A stretch of 64,000 nt of DNA, from NCBI RefSeq assembly GCF_037126465.1, contig NC_088210.1, forward strand, positions 16,393,511-16,457,510, read 5' to 3'. Numbering within the stretch: the stretch's first letter is position 1; each line of letters opens with the position of its first letter. Positions 12,205-25,262 of the stretch are shown here, one piece after another. The notes beneath the pieces were generated by a model, which was not told the DNA's origin, did no database searches, and was given only the letters and a program-made list of their open reading frames with translations. A program made the position numbers and the translations under genes. This DNA is from Ornithodoros turicata (Eukaryota; Arthropoda; Arachnida; Ixodida; Argasidae).

Positions 12205-12296
12205 ATTGAGGGACACTTCGCACATCCAGTAATGAGTCTGTAATTACGCTAGTACATCCGGCTAATTTTATTTCCTAATATGTCGTAAGATAAGGA

Positions 12297-12302
12297 AATA
12301 AA
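12297..12302 (+). terminator. Poly(A) signal of the LDLa-protein gene
   Basis: Canonical AATAAA 93 bp after the stop codon. Confidence 0.6.
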
Positions 12303-13562
12303 GTTGAGTAAAGAAATTGTACATCACAACCAAACATGTTTCACAGGGGGACAGCTGGTGGCTACGAACATCGACTAAGGAAAACGGAAACGTCCACGAC
12401 GAGACTCTGAGATACGAAGCTAAAGTTTACGTACATAAGCACAAAAATGCAAACTCGTGGGAGTAGAAAAGAAAAGCTTACAACACAATGGAAGGCGGAG
12501 ATATATACATAGCTCGCGCATGGCTATATGGATCCGAGGTTTTCGGATCTAGCCCAAAATATCAGAAAACAATACTCCAGTAAAATTTAAAGCGACTCGA
12601 ATTCGTCCGGGCCTTTTGCAAAGCCGTAAACGGCCAGACGTTACGTGAAATTCCTCAATGTATCTGTGCATTTCCAATGGCAGGCTTCTAAGCCTCGTGC
12701 ATGTGTGAGCCTGCGGCATTTGTTTTCTAACATTTTTTTTTTTTAATTTCGAAACATGTCATACACTTCTGTTGCGCTGCAGCTACTAAATTTGTCTTCT
12801 GGAATTAATTTCAAAGCGTCAGCGATGTTCCGACGGATCAGGAAAATAGAGTATTAACGTTGCACAGGAAGATAAGGACCTTTTTTTTTTTTTTTTCAAG
12901 TTGTTATTTTTCTTCCTTTTTTGTGCGTGTGTCATTCACAAATCCAGAAGCTGAAAATTTTTGACACTTTTCATCACTACACGTCGCTGACAAAAGTTTC
13001 TACGTTTCTCAATTACGTACCCGAACTAACTGATATAAAAGACAACCGGGACGATAAGGGTCCGATCGAGCCCGACTAAAGTCCGATAATTCTCGGACTG
13101 GCCCATATGACCGGCTTATATGACCGGAATCAAAACAACTTTGATATACCCTATAGCCCGACCTGTGGGTCCTGTCGGAATCAGGTTTTCGGAACAGTCT
13201 GGGATCGAGTCCCATGACAGAACACGATGGCTTTCCTCCCTCACCCCGTTCCTCCTGTACTATATCCCTGTGCCATACGCACACTTACCAAGATTCGCCC
13301 AGTACCGAACACTCGTGCCGGTAAACGGTATTTACGGAAGGGGCTCGGAACGAATGCCAACACCTGAGGCGAAAAGTGGAAATCTTGTCATATACTGTAC
13401 CCACTATATCAGACGCCACCCACAGAAACGTTGCCTCTATACCTGTGCACTGGCCCATGCAAGAAGGCCAAAACAGCTGTCCAGTGCTGGTATGGCGAAG
13501 TTTGAGTACATATAAACACACCACTACCGGACAGATCGGTGTGTTTTGTCAGGAGAACTATA
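12303..13562. other. Intergenic, nothing recognised
   Basis: A/T-rich sequence with poly-T runs near 12730 and 12881. Short ORFs at 13009-13524 lack splice support or recognisable protein similarity. Confidence 0.6.
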
Positions 13563-13736
13563 CAGTGAACCCCCCGTTAATATGACCCCCGATAATCTGA
13601 CATACGCGCTTTACGACCATACTCCTGGGGAACAATTTAGTGAAACCTCTGCAAATGCCCCCCGTTAATATGACAATTCCGCATTATGAGCAAAATTTTC
13701 GGGAACGACCATGGTCATAATAACGAGGGTTCACCA
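13563..13736. mobile_element. Short pogo/Tigger-like MITE
   Basis: The left end CAGTGAACCCCCCGTTAATA is inverted at the right end (AATAACGAGGGTTCACC), flanked by TA on both sides. The TA duplication and the GTGAACC-type ends fit a Tc1/mariner-pogo relative. At 174 bp it is non-autonomous. Confidence 0.7.
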
Positions 13737-15495
13737 TATACTTATGAGGGTCGCCCTTTGGCACAGACACAGGAAAGCTATACTTCACGTACTGGACAAG
13801 AACTCTCCCAACGGGGAGCAATGTCGAACTCTTGAAAGAGCTGCTAGGATCGCGGAAAGGTCGCAAAAAAAAAAAAAAAAAAAAAATAGCGATCCAGTAA
13901 AGACGCAAGAATCATGGTTCCCACGCACTTGCAACGTAAAGACTACGAAGTCCCTCGCCTGAACTATTTTCAAACTCCCTGCCTCTCGCTTTTCACACCA
14001 GTCTGTCGCACATAACGTAAACACTATAGGGCTCATGCTACGCACTACAAGCCCAGCATGCATCTGACACCCGCGCACAGAGCTCTGGGAACTCTGTGTG
14101 CCCTTTGTAACTTTGTGTTACACAAACACAGAACGCGTGGTCTCCGAAATCCAAAACACCATGCCACTGCAAGAGAAACAAGGGTCTCATATGACACATT
14201 CGGTACGGGGACCAATGATGTTCCGTCTGTAACGCCAGTCCGTAACCTCCTCTGACACCCCATTGGTGGAAAGCTGTCGGAGACAGCGCAGAGACAGGTG
14301 TCACTGGATCTTTACATCAGCAAGCGGGAAACAACACGCGCTGGCACAGGACCATGCCCAGGATGGAAGACAGACCGCAAGGTAAATTGCTTTTGTATTG
14401 TCTACCAGGCGCTCTGTTTTGCTTTAACATAGAGTTGATTTTAAAAACATTTTTACGAGCTATAGCTATAAAACGGTTCCCGCGGCGCTACAGTTAGTAT
14501 CACTCGGATGGTAAAAAGGTGCTATATGTTCAGGTTCAGTCTTAATTTTTAAAGCGTATATTTTAAGGGTCACTATGTATCATCGTGTTTATTCCCCAAT
14601 GATTTTGCACCATGCAGAGCACTGGATTTGACCCATCGCCCCTGGCGATGAAAATCCCCATTCGTCATCTCCAAATATAGTTGCTGTAGTTGTTTCCAGG
14701 GTGTCGTCCGCTATATTTTACGACAAGACAAAAACATCAATGCGCGAAGTTGTTTCTCAACGTTAGATATTGAACACACATTCGTGTTCGCGATGCCGTG
14801 ATATGGGAGAGGAAAAATCTACCGACATTGTAAGAGCTTATTCAAATTTGGAAGGATGGCCTTTGATATCAGCGAGGGAGTGGTAGATGTTACGCATTCC
14901 TTCATAATTATCGCCCGTATTGATTAGAAAATGGAAATTAATGTATCGAAAGCTATAGACACGTTCCATTTCAAACCCAAACATAAAAGTTAAGTTAATC
15001 ATCGTGATCAAAATAAGGATATCGCTTGTTCCATTTACAACAAGGAAAAGCCCCGTTGTATATAGTTACACGTGGTAATCATATTGATACATCTCCCTTT
15101 AGACACTTAAGAGCTGTATTTTTTTAATGATCTGTGGTCTGATCCACATAAACTCAATTACAACACAGACAAGCTCTACGCTTGGCTTTTTAAGACGCCA
15201 TCTTTAAATTGCACAAACGTACAAAGGCGGGGCAGTTGGCAGAGACAGACATATCTATGCTGCCGTGTCTTGTCCATATGTCTTATGCTACTCTGTGCGT
15301 TAGTACCGATACGCCATCTTTAAAGTCTTCAGCGAGCTGAAGCTTTTAGCATTTAAATAACTCGTTAGTCCTCGCCTATAGAATATGCATCCTTGATTTG
15401 TGATTCCTACCGAAGCTATATATCATTCAGAAAAACTGAAAACCATTCAGAATAGAGCAGCAAGGCTTGCGGTTCGTGCGGTAGTGACGTCAATG
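13737..15495. other. Intergenic, mostly unassigned
   Basis: Contains a poly-A run near 13865. A stretch near 14620-14670 ('ctggcgatgaaaatcccc') resembles the body of the tRNA-like SINE found on the minus strand near 35350. I see no gene. Confidence 0.5.
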
Positions 15496-15758
15496 CACTC
15501 TTAAAAATGAACTTCACCGCATAGCACGTTCCTTGCCGACCATCATCTTGAATGATATCGTTCTCGCCTCTGATTTGTTGAAAACGGGGGGCGTACGCCT
15601 TTTTTTGTGACAATTATGCATAAGTGTCACAAAAAAGGCGTACGCCTCCCCCCCAGATCAGACAAATCAGACCAGACAAATCAGGGCAGATAACAATATA
15701 ATTCGAGATGATGGTTGGCTGGGAGCGTGCTATGCGGTGAAGCTCGTTTTTAAGAGTG
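15496..15758. mobile_element. Palindromic Tc1/mariner-type MITE, copy 1
   Basis: Ends CACTCTTAAAAATGAAC / TTTTTAAGAGTG, with a long, nearly complete inverted repeat meeting at GGCGTACGCC near the centre. It is the first of four such elements in 1.3 kb. Flanking dinucleotides are no longer TA. Confidence 0.8.
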
Positions 15759-15900
15759 TGGGTCTTATACACCTTGGCTCAGCGTCGTAGACAAGTGTGG
15801 GGGCGGGGTTTCAAACGCCTCCGAAACCATGCCTCTGTTAGTGCATTTGGGAGAGGGAAATGAGGGTGAAATCTTCCTTCCCTCATGTAAAGTCCTCATA

Positions 15901-16142
15901 CACTGTTAAAACAGAACTTCACCGCATAGCACACCCCTAGCCAACCGTCATTCCGAGTGATATCATTTTGTGCATTGATTTATTGAAAATGAGAGGAGGC
16001 GCCTATCTGGGACAGATTACAGTATCTTGTCCCAGATAGGCGCCTCCCCCCTGTTTTGAACAAATCATGACACAGAATGATATCATTCAGTATAATGGTT
16101 GGACAGGAGCGTGCTATGTGGTGAAGTTCTGTTTTAACAGTG
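15901..16142. mobile_element. Palindromic MITE, sister subfamily
   Basis: Ends CACTGTTAAAACAGAAC / CTGTTTTAACAGTG flanked by TA duplications, with centre GGCGCCTATCTGGGACA and its inverse. It shares the 'ttcaccgcatagcac' arm with the neighbouring copies but has different tips and centre. Confidence 0.8.
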
Positions 16143-16175
16143 TAGAACCCTTCCCGGAATACTTGTCTGGGTATA

Positions 16176-16424
16176 CACTCTTAAAAATGAACTTCACCGC
16201 ATAGCACGCTCCTAGCCAAGCATTATCTCGAATGATATCGTTATATGCCCTGATTTGTTGAAAACGGGAGGCGTACGCCTTTTTCGTGACACTTATGCTG
16301 TTCATAATTGTCACAAATAATGCGTACGCCTCCCGTTTTCAACAAATCAGGGCAGATAACAATATCATTCGAGATGATGGTTGGACAGGAGCGTGCTATG
16401 CGGTGAAACTCATTTTTAAGGGTG
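16176..16424. mobile_element. Palindromic Tc1/mariner-type MITE, copy 2
   Basis: TA-flanked, with ends CACTCTTAAAAATG / TTTTTAAGGGTG and the same arm sequence as copy 1. Short reading frames here are arm translations, not genes. Confidence 0.85.
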
Positions 16425-16552
16425 TACGCCACCGCCTTCACTCATAAGGAAACATGTGTAACACTTTGGTGCAAACCTTCAGCGAATGAGCCATCTAAAA
16501 ACGGAACTTCACCGCATAGCACGCTGTGCGCCAACCATTGCCATGAATGGTA

Positions 16553-16801
16553 CACTCTTAAAAATGAACTTCACCGCATAGCACGCTCCTAGCCAACCAT
16601 AATCTCAAATGATATCGTTATCTGCCCTGGTTCGTTGAAAACGGAAGGCGTACGCCTTTTTTGTGACAATTATGAACCGCATAAGTGTCACAAAAAAGGC
16701 GTACGCCTCCCGTTTTCAGCAAATCAAGGCAGATAACGATATCATTAAAGATGATGATTGGCTAGGAGCGTGCTATGCGGTGAAGTTAATTTTTAAGAGT
16801 G
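16553..16801. mobile_element. Palindromic Tc1/mariner-type MITE, copy 3
   Basis: TA-flanked and full length, ending only 120 bp before the FoxL2 start codon. A solitary half-arm of the family lies immediately to its left (about 16494-16550). Confidence 0.85.
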
Positions 16802-16921
16802 TATGCCATAATGTCCTTTACATGCGCGGATACTTCATGTCTCAAGCAGAGGTCGGCACCTATATGTCACACCCTCACTATTGCTCGCACACTCCCCGCT
16901 CAACTAGTTCACTCTGTGCTC

Positions 16922-19083
16922 ATGGATGAACGCGAGTTCCTCATGCCCCAGCTCACGATCCGTGAGAGTCACTCAAGTTCGCAAAGCCTGATGAGCATCA
17001 GTTCAGCTCCCTCGGTCTCATGCTCAGTTCGTTGCCTACATGACTGGCCATAATCAGCATAAGTGAACACCACCGTGGTCTCAAGTACCTTGTGGTTCAA
17101 TACACTCGTTTCCCCTTCAGAACTACAAGGCCAGAGCCAACAACTCATCACTTCTTCAGTGAGCCAAGAAGTAACGGCACCAGTGAAGCCTCCGTACTCC
17201 TACGTAGCCCTCATCGACATGGCCATCAAGGAATCACCAAACCGACGCGCCTCCTTGAGCGACATCTACAAGTACATCATGCGCCGATTTCCATACTACA
17301 AGAAGGAGAATAAAGGGTGGCAGAATTCGATTCGGCACAACCTAAGCTTGAACGAGTGTTTCGTGAAGATCCCCCGCGATGACGTCACCGAAGGGAAGGG
17401 ACACTTCTGGACACTGCATCCGAGTTACGAAGACATGTTCTCCGGCGGGAACTACCGGCGCAGACGGCGAATGAAGAGGACGTACAGAAGGCCCGTCCAA
17501 CAGTGCGACAGGTTGGGGAACTTATTGATGCCCGAAGCGATTTATGGGTGCGATCCAGTTGGGGATCCCGCAGCAGCGACATCTACGTGGGGCTTTGCTC
17601 CGCATGGATATCCGGGCATTGTAAGTTGCGACCAGACTTATTGATGACCTCATTTATTTTAGATTTGGTGGTGGGGGCACTGGCTCTGGGTGGTGGTTTA
17701 AACCAGCGCCACCTATATAGACAAACAAGGTTTCGTAACTACCGTGTCATATTTTGACCACTGACCATGCACGACATCGAAAATACCACCGCGAAATCGT
17801 ACCGAGCCCCCCTACCTTGGAGGTCTGACACCGCCTTTCCCCTTCTGAGCGCCGCACTCTCAGGCTCTCCCTCCTCTGCTTAGGGAATGACGTCACGCCG
17901 CAGGAGCTTCTGCGGCTGCGCGGAACCAGAGCTGATCTTTAAAATTCCACTTTTTTCTTAAAAAAACACACACACTTTTCGGACGAAACAAAACCAGCCG
18001 GGTAGATTGTCGACCGATGCTGAACATAGGGGTGCAGGTTTTCTAGATGGGCTTCCAGAATCACGACAGGGCTTCAGGATGCCGTATGGAACCGATAGCA
18101 GCCATCAGCCACCAGCTCCGGTGGCGCAGCGGTAACGCGTGCGCTTGGAGACTGGGAGGTCCGCGGTTCGAATCCGCGGGCCGGCTGTGCCGTCTGGGGT
18201 TTTTCCTGGGTTTCCCTCAGATGTGTAATAGGCGTATGCCGGCACAGTTCCCCTGAAGTCGGCCCATGGACGCAGCTATCAGCTATCTTCCACTTCACCC
18301 TTTCCTCCTCTCCACCATCTTTCCCTTCCCGAGAAACATGCCGCCTAATCAGGCAGGCAGACCTCTCGGGTTCCTCCCAACGACACTCCTCCTCCTCAGC
18401 CATCAGCCACGCGGGCAGCCAATGCTAGCCAATGGTCGTCAAAGAAAACTCGTGTTCAAAACCGTCTGCGGTAACTGGCTTTATACGTAGATGACATCCT
18501 GACTTTATAAGTCCAATTGGCGAAGAAGTGAGATGTGGCATCAAGCAAGCCTTCTGCAGACGACACCACGACACGCGCGCTCACGCGGATTATCGCCGGC
18601 CACGAGAACGGCGCTAGCTCAAGCTATTTTGGAAAACCCGAAAGCTCGGTTTTTGTTGCTCGGGCAAGTGACGACGACGCTATTTCTTTGTTTCCACATA
18701 GCGCTTGGGTACCCTATTCAAGAACTCTCCGTATTATTTGAGAGAATTTTCGAGCAAACTTGTCAGATCTTAGCACAGCGGTGCCGATGTTAGCAGACCG
18801 AGCATACCTTAGGACTGAGGAGAAACATACTTTACATGTTTCACTTCCTGCACGTTATAATAGGTGGAATAATATAATTATCCCTCTTCGACAGGGCTAC
18901 CAACAAATGTTCCTTCCCTCTTCACCCATGGGAAACGCAGACACAGCGACATCAATGCCCACAAGCTTCGTGGGGCAGCACTACCCAATGACGGCTGGTT
19001 CCACTTCATTAGGAACCTCGAATGTGGCGCCACAGTACACCAAGTCATCCACGCTGCAGCCTCCGTTGTATCGGCCGTATTAG
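16922..19083 (+). CDS. FoxL2: FoxL2-type forkhead transcription factor
   Basis: Three exons, 16922-16961, 17121-17620 and 18895-19083, encode 242 aa. The forkhead frame has no ATG of its own in exon 2. An upstream ATG ([13 protein letters not shown]) ends at a good donor (ATCC|gtgaga) and joins in phase to cttcag|AACTAC, giving a 159-bp intron. I therefore place the start there with moderate confidence. The forkhead domain spans about residues 36-133: [30 protein letters not shown] and a basic wing 2 ([11 protein letters not shown]). That last motif and NECF are typical of FOXL2 rather than FOXL1. The C-terminal exon is Ser/Thr/Pro/Gln-rich and ends QPPLYRPY. Expected role: sequence-specific DNA binding in the nucleus; in animals FOXL2 acts in gonad and follicle programmes. 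It is shorter than vertebrate FOXL2 (376 aa). Intron 2 hosts a SINE. Confidence 0.88.
18113..18405 (+). mobile_element. tRNA-derived SINE
   Basis: The head has an A box (TGGCGCAGCGGTAACG) and a B box (GGTTCGAATCC) in correct spacing. The SINE body follows (GTCTGGGGTTTTTCCTGGG, then cctgaagtcggccca). It lacks a proper acceptor-stem closure and carries a long unrelated tail, so it is not a tRNA gene. It lies in FoxL2 intron 2, sense to the gene. Confidence 0.85.
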
Positions 19084-19156
19084 CATTGTGCTGACAGATA
19101 TACTTCTTGTAGTATAGACAACCATTAAAATGATGGACTCAATGGTGAGATCGTTA

Positions 19157-19162
19157 AATAAA
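19157..19162 (+). terminator. Poly(A) signal of FoxL2
   Basis: AATAAA 74 bp after the stop codon. Confidence 0.6.
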
Positions 19163-19993
19163 AGTGCCATGCCATTACGTGCTTGATGTGAAATGGATGT
19201 CCTCAATGGGCGAGTTCATAAAATCCTAGAGTGCTTAGCTCCGCTTTGAATTGTGGGAGTTTACTAATACGAAAGAAACGGGTAACCTCCAAACTGTTTC
19301 GATTTCTCCCCTACCGGCGAGCGAAAGCGAAAGCGAAATGTGAAGGCTCAGCAAGCGCATAGTACATGAGAACTTGGTACTCCGAGTACTGCCCATCACT
19401 GCTATTAGGTTCCAAGAACTTCCCAAGTGGGGAGAGGGCCGATCCTGGAGTCAGTGCAATACCAGGCCAACACGTGGCAGAGGTGAAGCAAGCTTCAAGG
19501 CACTCCGCCGCATTCCAAAAATAAGGTTAATATCCAAATAGGACCCATATCAAGCTGATAACTCAATGTTTGTGCCATGATCCGCACATTCAAGAATAAA
19601 TCGCGGCTGAATTGTGGATAACAAATGTGTGTATTGTCATGAACTTCGTATTGCCAACTGTAGGACTGCGAAGTTATCTACGTACTGGGGAATAAGTGGA
19701 ATAAGACAAGACCGAGTAGCAACAACATAAATTTGTGCAAATTGGACGCCATCAAAACTTGCAACCCCAAATCGCCGGTGTCCGTAGAAGCGCTTCTCGA
19801 GGAGCACGCCACCATGCATGGTCCTAATAAAAGATGAGGAAGTTATTCGGCGGAGGAAGCTCATCGCTGTGGAATAAATTCAACGAAGCTGTTAACGAAG
19901 CTGTCTACGAAGTCTGTTGCCACGCGTAATGCCACTTCGGCATAGTTAATTCTGAACATCAGCCGACGGCACTTGGAACTTGGTGACTGACAG

Positions 19994-20579
19994 GCACGGA
20001 GTAAGAAGACTAGGAGATGAAACTTCACTCTCTCCCGTGACCAGAGAATGTACGAGGAGCGCGCGCTCCGCGGCCCGGCCCGCAGTGCCATCTGTTGCAC
20101 GAGGACGCATAATTTTCGAAACATGCGGTCACGTGATACTGTCCCTTGTCTGGCGGCGTGACTAAAACACGTGAAAGCACGTGAATCAAACGCTAGAAAA
20201 GAAGAAGATGAAACGCTTACTTGACCATCGTGCTCCTGTCGTCTGCTCAACAGAACCGAGAGGCAAGAGAATGAAATTGTTTTCGCTAAACAGGAAGCAC
20301 TATGTAGTTGACAAGCGCGACCTTTATTGCCAAGACAAACATCGTTCACGTTCATCAGTTTGTCTTCGTTCGTAGAGGCTGCCGTATGACTCGCGAAAAG
20401 CATTGTTTCCCCATAGCCTTCCATGTATAAGCGCAAAATGGAGGACAGTGCCGCCGTGCCATCTGTCGCGTAAAGTCAGCAACTGCCTTTTTTTCTCTTC
20501 CCCAACGTGACACTCTCTGGTCGCGCGCCGGCGCTTGCTTCTATGGGCAGTGTCATCTCCTAGTCTTCTTACTCCGTGC
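19994..20579. mobile_element. Foldback element with 27-bp terminal inverted repeats
   Basis: GCACGGAGTAAGAAGACTAG... at 19994 is repeated in inverse at 20553-20579 (CTAGTCTTCTTACTCCGTGC). The 586-bp element has no recognisable transposase; its ORFs look fortuitous. The sequence right of it (20680-20765) contains an inverted copy of the 'gatctctatgtataaaggctgg' repeat seen near 23730. Confidence 0.75.
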
Positions 20580-23500
20580 TGACAGGGCATAAGTTGCTCG
20601 GACATGTTGCCTTCCGCGAGGGAAGTTGTGTGCCACGTATACGGACTGGAGATATCGTTGCTCAGATATAGCTCAGGCAACGCCACCTAGACCAACGCCT
20701 CCTCTATAAATGAATGCCTGTCAGATCCACTGATCTCTATGTATAAAGGCTGGATCGCGCATGGGAGAGGGGCTCGTGGGGGAGAGGCGTGCATTCGGGC
20801 CGCCATGTTGGGAGGCCCGAAAACGCAGTGTGCGCCCATAGAAAACAATGGGAGGCAACGGAGATTGTGAGTATTTATTGCGCTGCAGGCGTTGATCGTT
20901 GTTTGTCATCACACAATTTTGTAAGGTGCCAGTATACTGATGTATCCTAACAGTGTTTCACAGGTGTCCTGTCATTCGATTCTTAATTACGTTATGTTTT
21001 GCATTCCGAAACTAGACCGTCACGGCAGTGCAGCGCTGGGGATTGTACTACAGTACGTTTCCCAGCCAATATTTCAATAAGAAACGTTGTGAGGTTAACA
21101 ACAACCATGTATGTAATATCCCGTGCTGCGTTCTGAACAAAAATTGTTCCATAAAGAACGGTCCGGGATGATATATACTCGCATGGCAGAAAGAGATCGT
21201 ACTGTAGATTCACAGCCGTTGTCTTAGTCGTGTATGGGTTTAGTATGATTTATATCAAGCATCGCCGCAGAAACAGTCTTTTAGTAAACGACAGCGGTGC
21301 TTTGCCTCGCAAATATGGGCACACCGAAGCAGCCCTAAATACTTCACGCAATTAGATCACGCTCGTTAGGACAGTTAATCAGGTAGTGATGTAAGCTTAA
21401 TCAATTAAGTTACTTAGAAAGTGGTAACACCTCCTTGAGACACAGGACTTATCTCTTTTTGAAGTAGAGCCCTTCTATGTTTGTTTGCTTCTTCCTTTAT
21501 TTGTTCTGATTATTTGCAGGCACGGTTGCGCCAAACTGAATGTCCTTCTCCAGCACTCACATGCTTTTGTTGAATACAACTGCAGCGTGAGAAAAGCTGC
21601 TTGGGGACGGGGTCCTGGTATCCAGTGCTGACTTTGTCATGCTTGTTATGTGGAGCATGTTCCAAACAATGCAGCTCCACGTATGATCTTCAAATTGCAA
21701 CAGGACTATTTGGAGGTTGAAACAGTTGTGATTTTGTCATTTTGGCCCTCGTGTACCCAGTCTGTGAAACGCAAACAAAAAAGTCTAACACGATATGCTT
21801 TTGTAATGAAGATCACTGATGATGAGTAAAGAGAATATACGAGTTCAAGTTTATTCAATACTTTATATCATTTATTATATTATTCAACATTTTATGTCAA
21901 GTTTATACAACATCAAGTTTATTCAAGTTCAAGATTTATTTCTTGCACTTATGCGTTTCAGGATACAATGAACGTGCAGGGAGGTCGCAAAAGGCTACAT
22001 TTATTGTTTTGTGACCTTGCTACAATGGCAATATATATTTTAGGAATGACAATTTTCAGGTACGCTCTCTAAATTTGTAGCACTCAATTTTAGGTTGGAA
22101 TGAGCAATGAATAGCAACTTCCCCACTGATATTTTCTCATATATGCTAAATTTTAAATTTAATGTGATCGAATATGTGATAATATAATAATAATATATAA
22201 GAATATAATATGTGATAAATAAATGTGATCAACAGTAGATGTAAACAACATGAGTAGCCAGAGAAGTGCATTCTCGATAAATAATTGTCTTCTTATATAG
22301 CGTATATGTGCATGCCTATTAACTGAAACAATTATCACAGTTCCCTGACAAGTTTTAATTTCTGAGAGTGTACTGTAGAAGCTGCTTAGATCTACAACAG
22401 TTCATACAAGGTATTATATACTGTGAATGCCTTTAAAAATCCCATGTGACACATATCCCTTTACTTTCTGGAGATGCTGTGGTAGTCAAAGTTTGCGGGC
22501 ATTACGCAGGTTCTGCACCCATTTCTTGAGTATGTCGAGGCAGCTGTGAAGTAACCTGCATTGATGATGATTATTCCAACTTTTATGGTGCATCGACAAG
22601 AAAGGAAATAATACATCAGAACATTGGTTTGGGTGCAACCAGTTAAAAATGAATATGTTGTTGAATAAATGCATTGGACAAATGTTAAAACATCAGTTTA
22701 AAACATGGTTTACAATCCCTTATCTTCTAATAATTAAAAAGATTAAAAACTATTCTAAAAAGAATATGGGGAACTCTTCTAAAAAGAATTATAATCTCTA
22801 ATTATTATATTGCTGGGTGAAGGAGCCTAAAGTCTAAGGTGTGTTTCTGATGTGAATATGTAAGAAAATATGCAAAACTGAGAGAGGCTAACCACAGTGC
22901 GTGCACTGAGGTTGTTCCTTCCTGTAAAGTAGAAACCAGTGGATGAGGAACGTGATACTTAACCTGTACACCCAGCCGTATCACACTGCACAGATTATTC
23001 ACTGGGCAGCCCTCATGACGAAACCTGTATTGAGAGACCACTTTTGCCTTAAAACTGCTACAAATAGCACGACACGCTACAAATTATTGCTATCGTAACA
23101 AGCTGACGGTACAGCTCAGACACAAAGGCGTTATTCAAGTCGCGCCACACCACCGTTACGTATAGGATTCTTTGTCACAAATCAAACCAAGGCACAAAAC
23201 AATACCAATACATGAAAAAAGGTGACAATCTTGGTCTCATTATGACGTAATACCGGACTTGTGCGCGAAGGTAATTCAAAGAAATGAATGTGGCACTTGC
23301 TTCCGCAGAGAACACCGTGTACCATGCTAGCAATGCATGCAAAAAAGCGCTCGAGTGTTCGCACATATATTGATGACAACATTACCTGTGTAGTGTAACA
23401 TGTTCTTTCAAGCATATTATGCACTCAAACTGTATTTGCCGCCGGGTAAAATGCAAGTGTGCTCGATTGAACGTCGGAAGAGCGATCAAGCAACCTGCAT

Positions 23501-25262
23501 CCAGTGCTCGTTTTGGGCAAAGAAACACTTCATAATGGTCAAATAAATGTACAGAATGGACGCCTATTTATTCCTTGATGAAGAGTGACTCACCTGTATA
23601 AGTTTAGGCCCTGTAACCCTGCCAGTACGGTTGGTACGACCGTAATTACAAGAAGTTGCCATGATCGCTGCGGCGGCTGTTGTGGGCACCGTAAGATGGC
23701 GGCCGGTTTCTTCACGCTCGCGCTCGCTATCCGCGATCTAGCCTTTTACAATCGAGATCAGTGGTCAGATCGCGCGCTTACGAGCCCTGGCGAAGGCTCG
23801 GTTTCCCTCGTGCGACGAGAGATGGCGGTAGGCCCTGTAACTATACTGACTATACTCGGCGTTGACTATAGGAGGCGTTGCCCAGACAGAGAAAGCCTGC
23901 TTGCTCGTCGACGTGACGTAACAACTAAGAGTCAGTAAACCAGGATCGTGCTTTTAACAGGCGATGGCCAATCACGAACGTGCTTTCAGTGGTCGTGGCC
24001 ATGAAGACTAACCACCGTCGTCTGCGAGTATAGTGATTGAACGTCCCCCCCGTACTAAATCGGAAAACTCTAAAGTAAAGCGCAAAACGGTCCCATAACT
24101 TTCTCAAGACTGCGAACGTGTTGCACTTTTTGTCTACAGATTCAGGACTACGGGTCCCAAGTTAGCTGAAATCATTTGCGAGTTCTTGAATTCGCAGAAC
24201 GGCGAGTCGCAGTAGCAGACGAATTCTGACTTTATACGTCCACGTGGCGAAGCGGGGAAAGGAGGCAATAATAATTGCCGTCTGTATATCTAGGTGGCGT
24301 TGGCTCAGGAGGGTCCCAAGATCTCATTCGCCAATCGTACGAGTAGATATGGATCAAAAGGAGAAACAGTTTGGCATCTGCTCAGGGGAGAGGGTAAAGT
24401 TTGGAGAAACCACGTGACCAAGTGTCTGTCCACTCACAAGGCAGCAATAAGGGAACATTCGTTGACCGGCATGGGTCCACGGAAGAAACCGCGTGCGCCT
24501 CAACCTTCAAATGTTACCCATTACTTCCGTAAGGGATCAATTAGGCCGCTCTACGTGCAATAGGGCAAATAGGGAAACTGGAGAGCTGCGCAGATAGCCA
24601 ACGCCACCTACCATACAGAATTGCACGTATTCACCAAGCGACTTAACCATTGTTTGGTGATGTCGGATTTAAATCGATCACGTGGTCTCTCCGGCTGTGG
24701 AGAACGGTTGACCACAGCGCATGCTTATTATTCACATTGTTACGAGATGGTCGAGGGGAGGGAGAAAGCAGCAGACGACAGAAGGACTGCGAAGAGGCAG
24801 ACTCCCGGCTCCCGGTTTTTTCTTCTTTTTCTCCCTTTGTTATAAGGCGCGCCTACAGGTGGTTCGAGACGGTTATGCCTACTTCTGTGTTTGTTAATGA
24901 AAAGCTCAGCGACATCTGATCGCTAAAACAATGTACAAAAGAGCGCGTGCGCCACGTTATTGAAGAGGCAGCAGTACGTATTCTCGCAGAGGCGATCGTT
25001 GTGCTCTTGTCAGTGTTCGGTCGTCGGTTCTGGTTGCGTATATAATGACTACACCTGCATCGACCATCGCTTGTTTATCGTTTGTTGTACGGCCTGTGTG
25101 GTGTAAGAACGCAACGACTCAGTCTTTCGCAACGTCAAGTTATTCAACGCTGCGCTTTTGAAAAATCACGCGTCTGTAATGTCTGTCAAAACTCCGAAGC
25201 GGAAATAGGTGAGAGCGGATGCGGACACAGAGTCATTCCCTTTGTAGCGCGACGCAACGCAC
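20580..25262. other. Gene-poor repeat-rich region
   Basis: I find no supported gene. It includes A/T-rich low-complexity sequence (21840-22230), fragments of dispersed repeats near 23700-24300, and a possible TATA motif (GTATATAATG, about 25038) followed by a short leader. ORFs are short and without recognisable similarity. Confidence 0.5.
23870..24303. mobile_element. Dispersed element with 'AACGCCACCTAG' ends, copy 1
   Basis: One end reads ggcgttgcccagacagagaaagcctgcttg and the other ctaggtggcgttgg. The interior is the reverse complement of the element at 57803-58258 in several blocks (for example 'tgacgtaacaactaagagtca' and 'gcgagttcttgaattc'). Confidence 0.6.

Noticed and set aside
16114..16929. 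ORFs reading KKAYASRFQQIR-like peptides at several places
   Set aside because: The same peptide recurs on both strands wherever the palindromic MITE occurs, so it is a translation of the repeat arm, not a gene family.
17063..17120. FoxL2 start in exon 2
   Set aside because: The open frame extends only to a GTG with no ATG, and a strong pyrimidine-rich acceptor lies at 17120. The upstream ATG exon fits better.
18113..18190. tRNA gene
   Set aside because: A and B boxes are present but the acceptor stem does not close and a SINE body follows directly.
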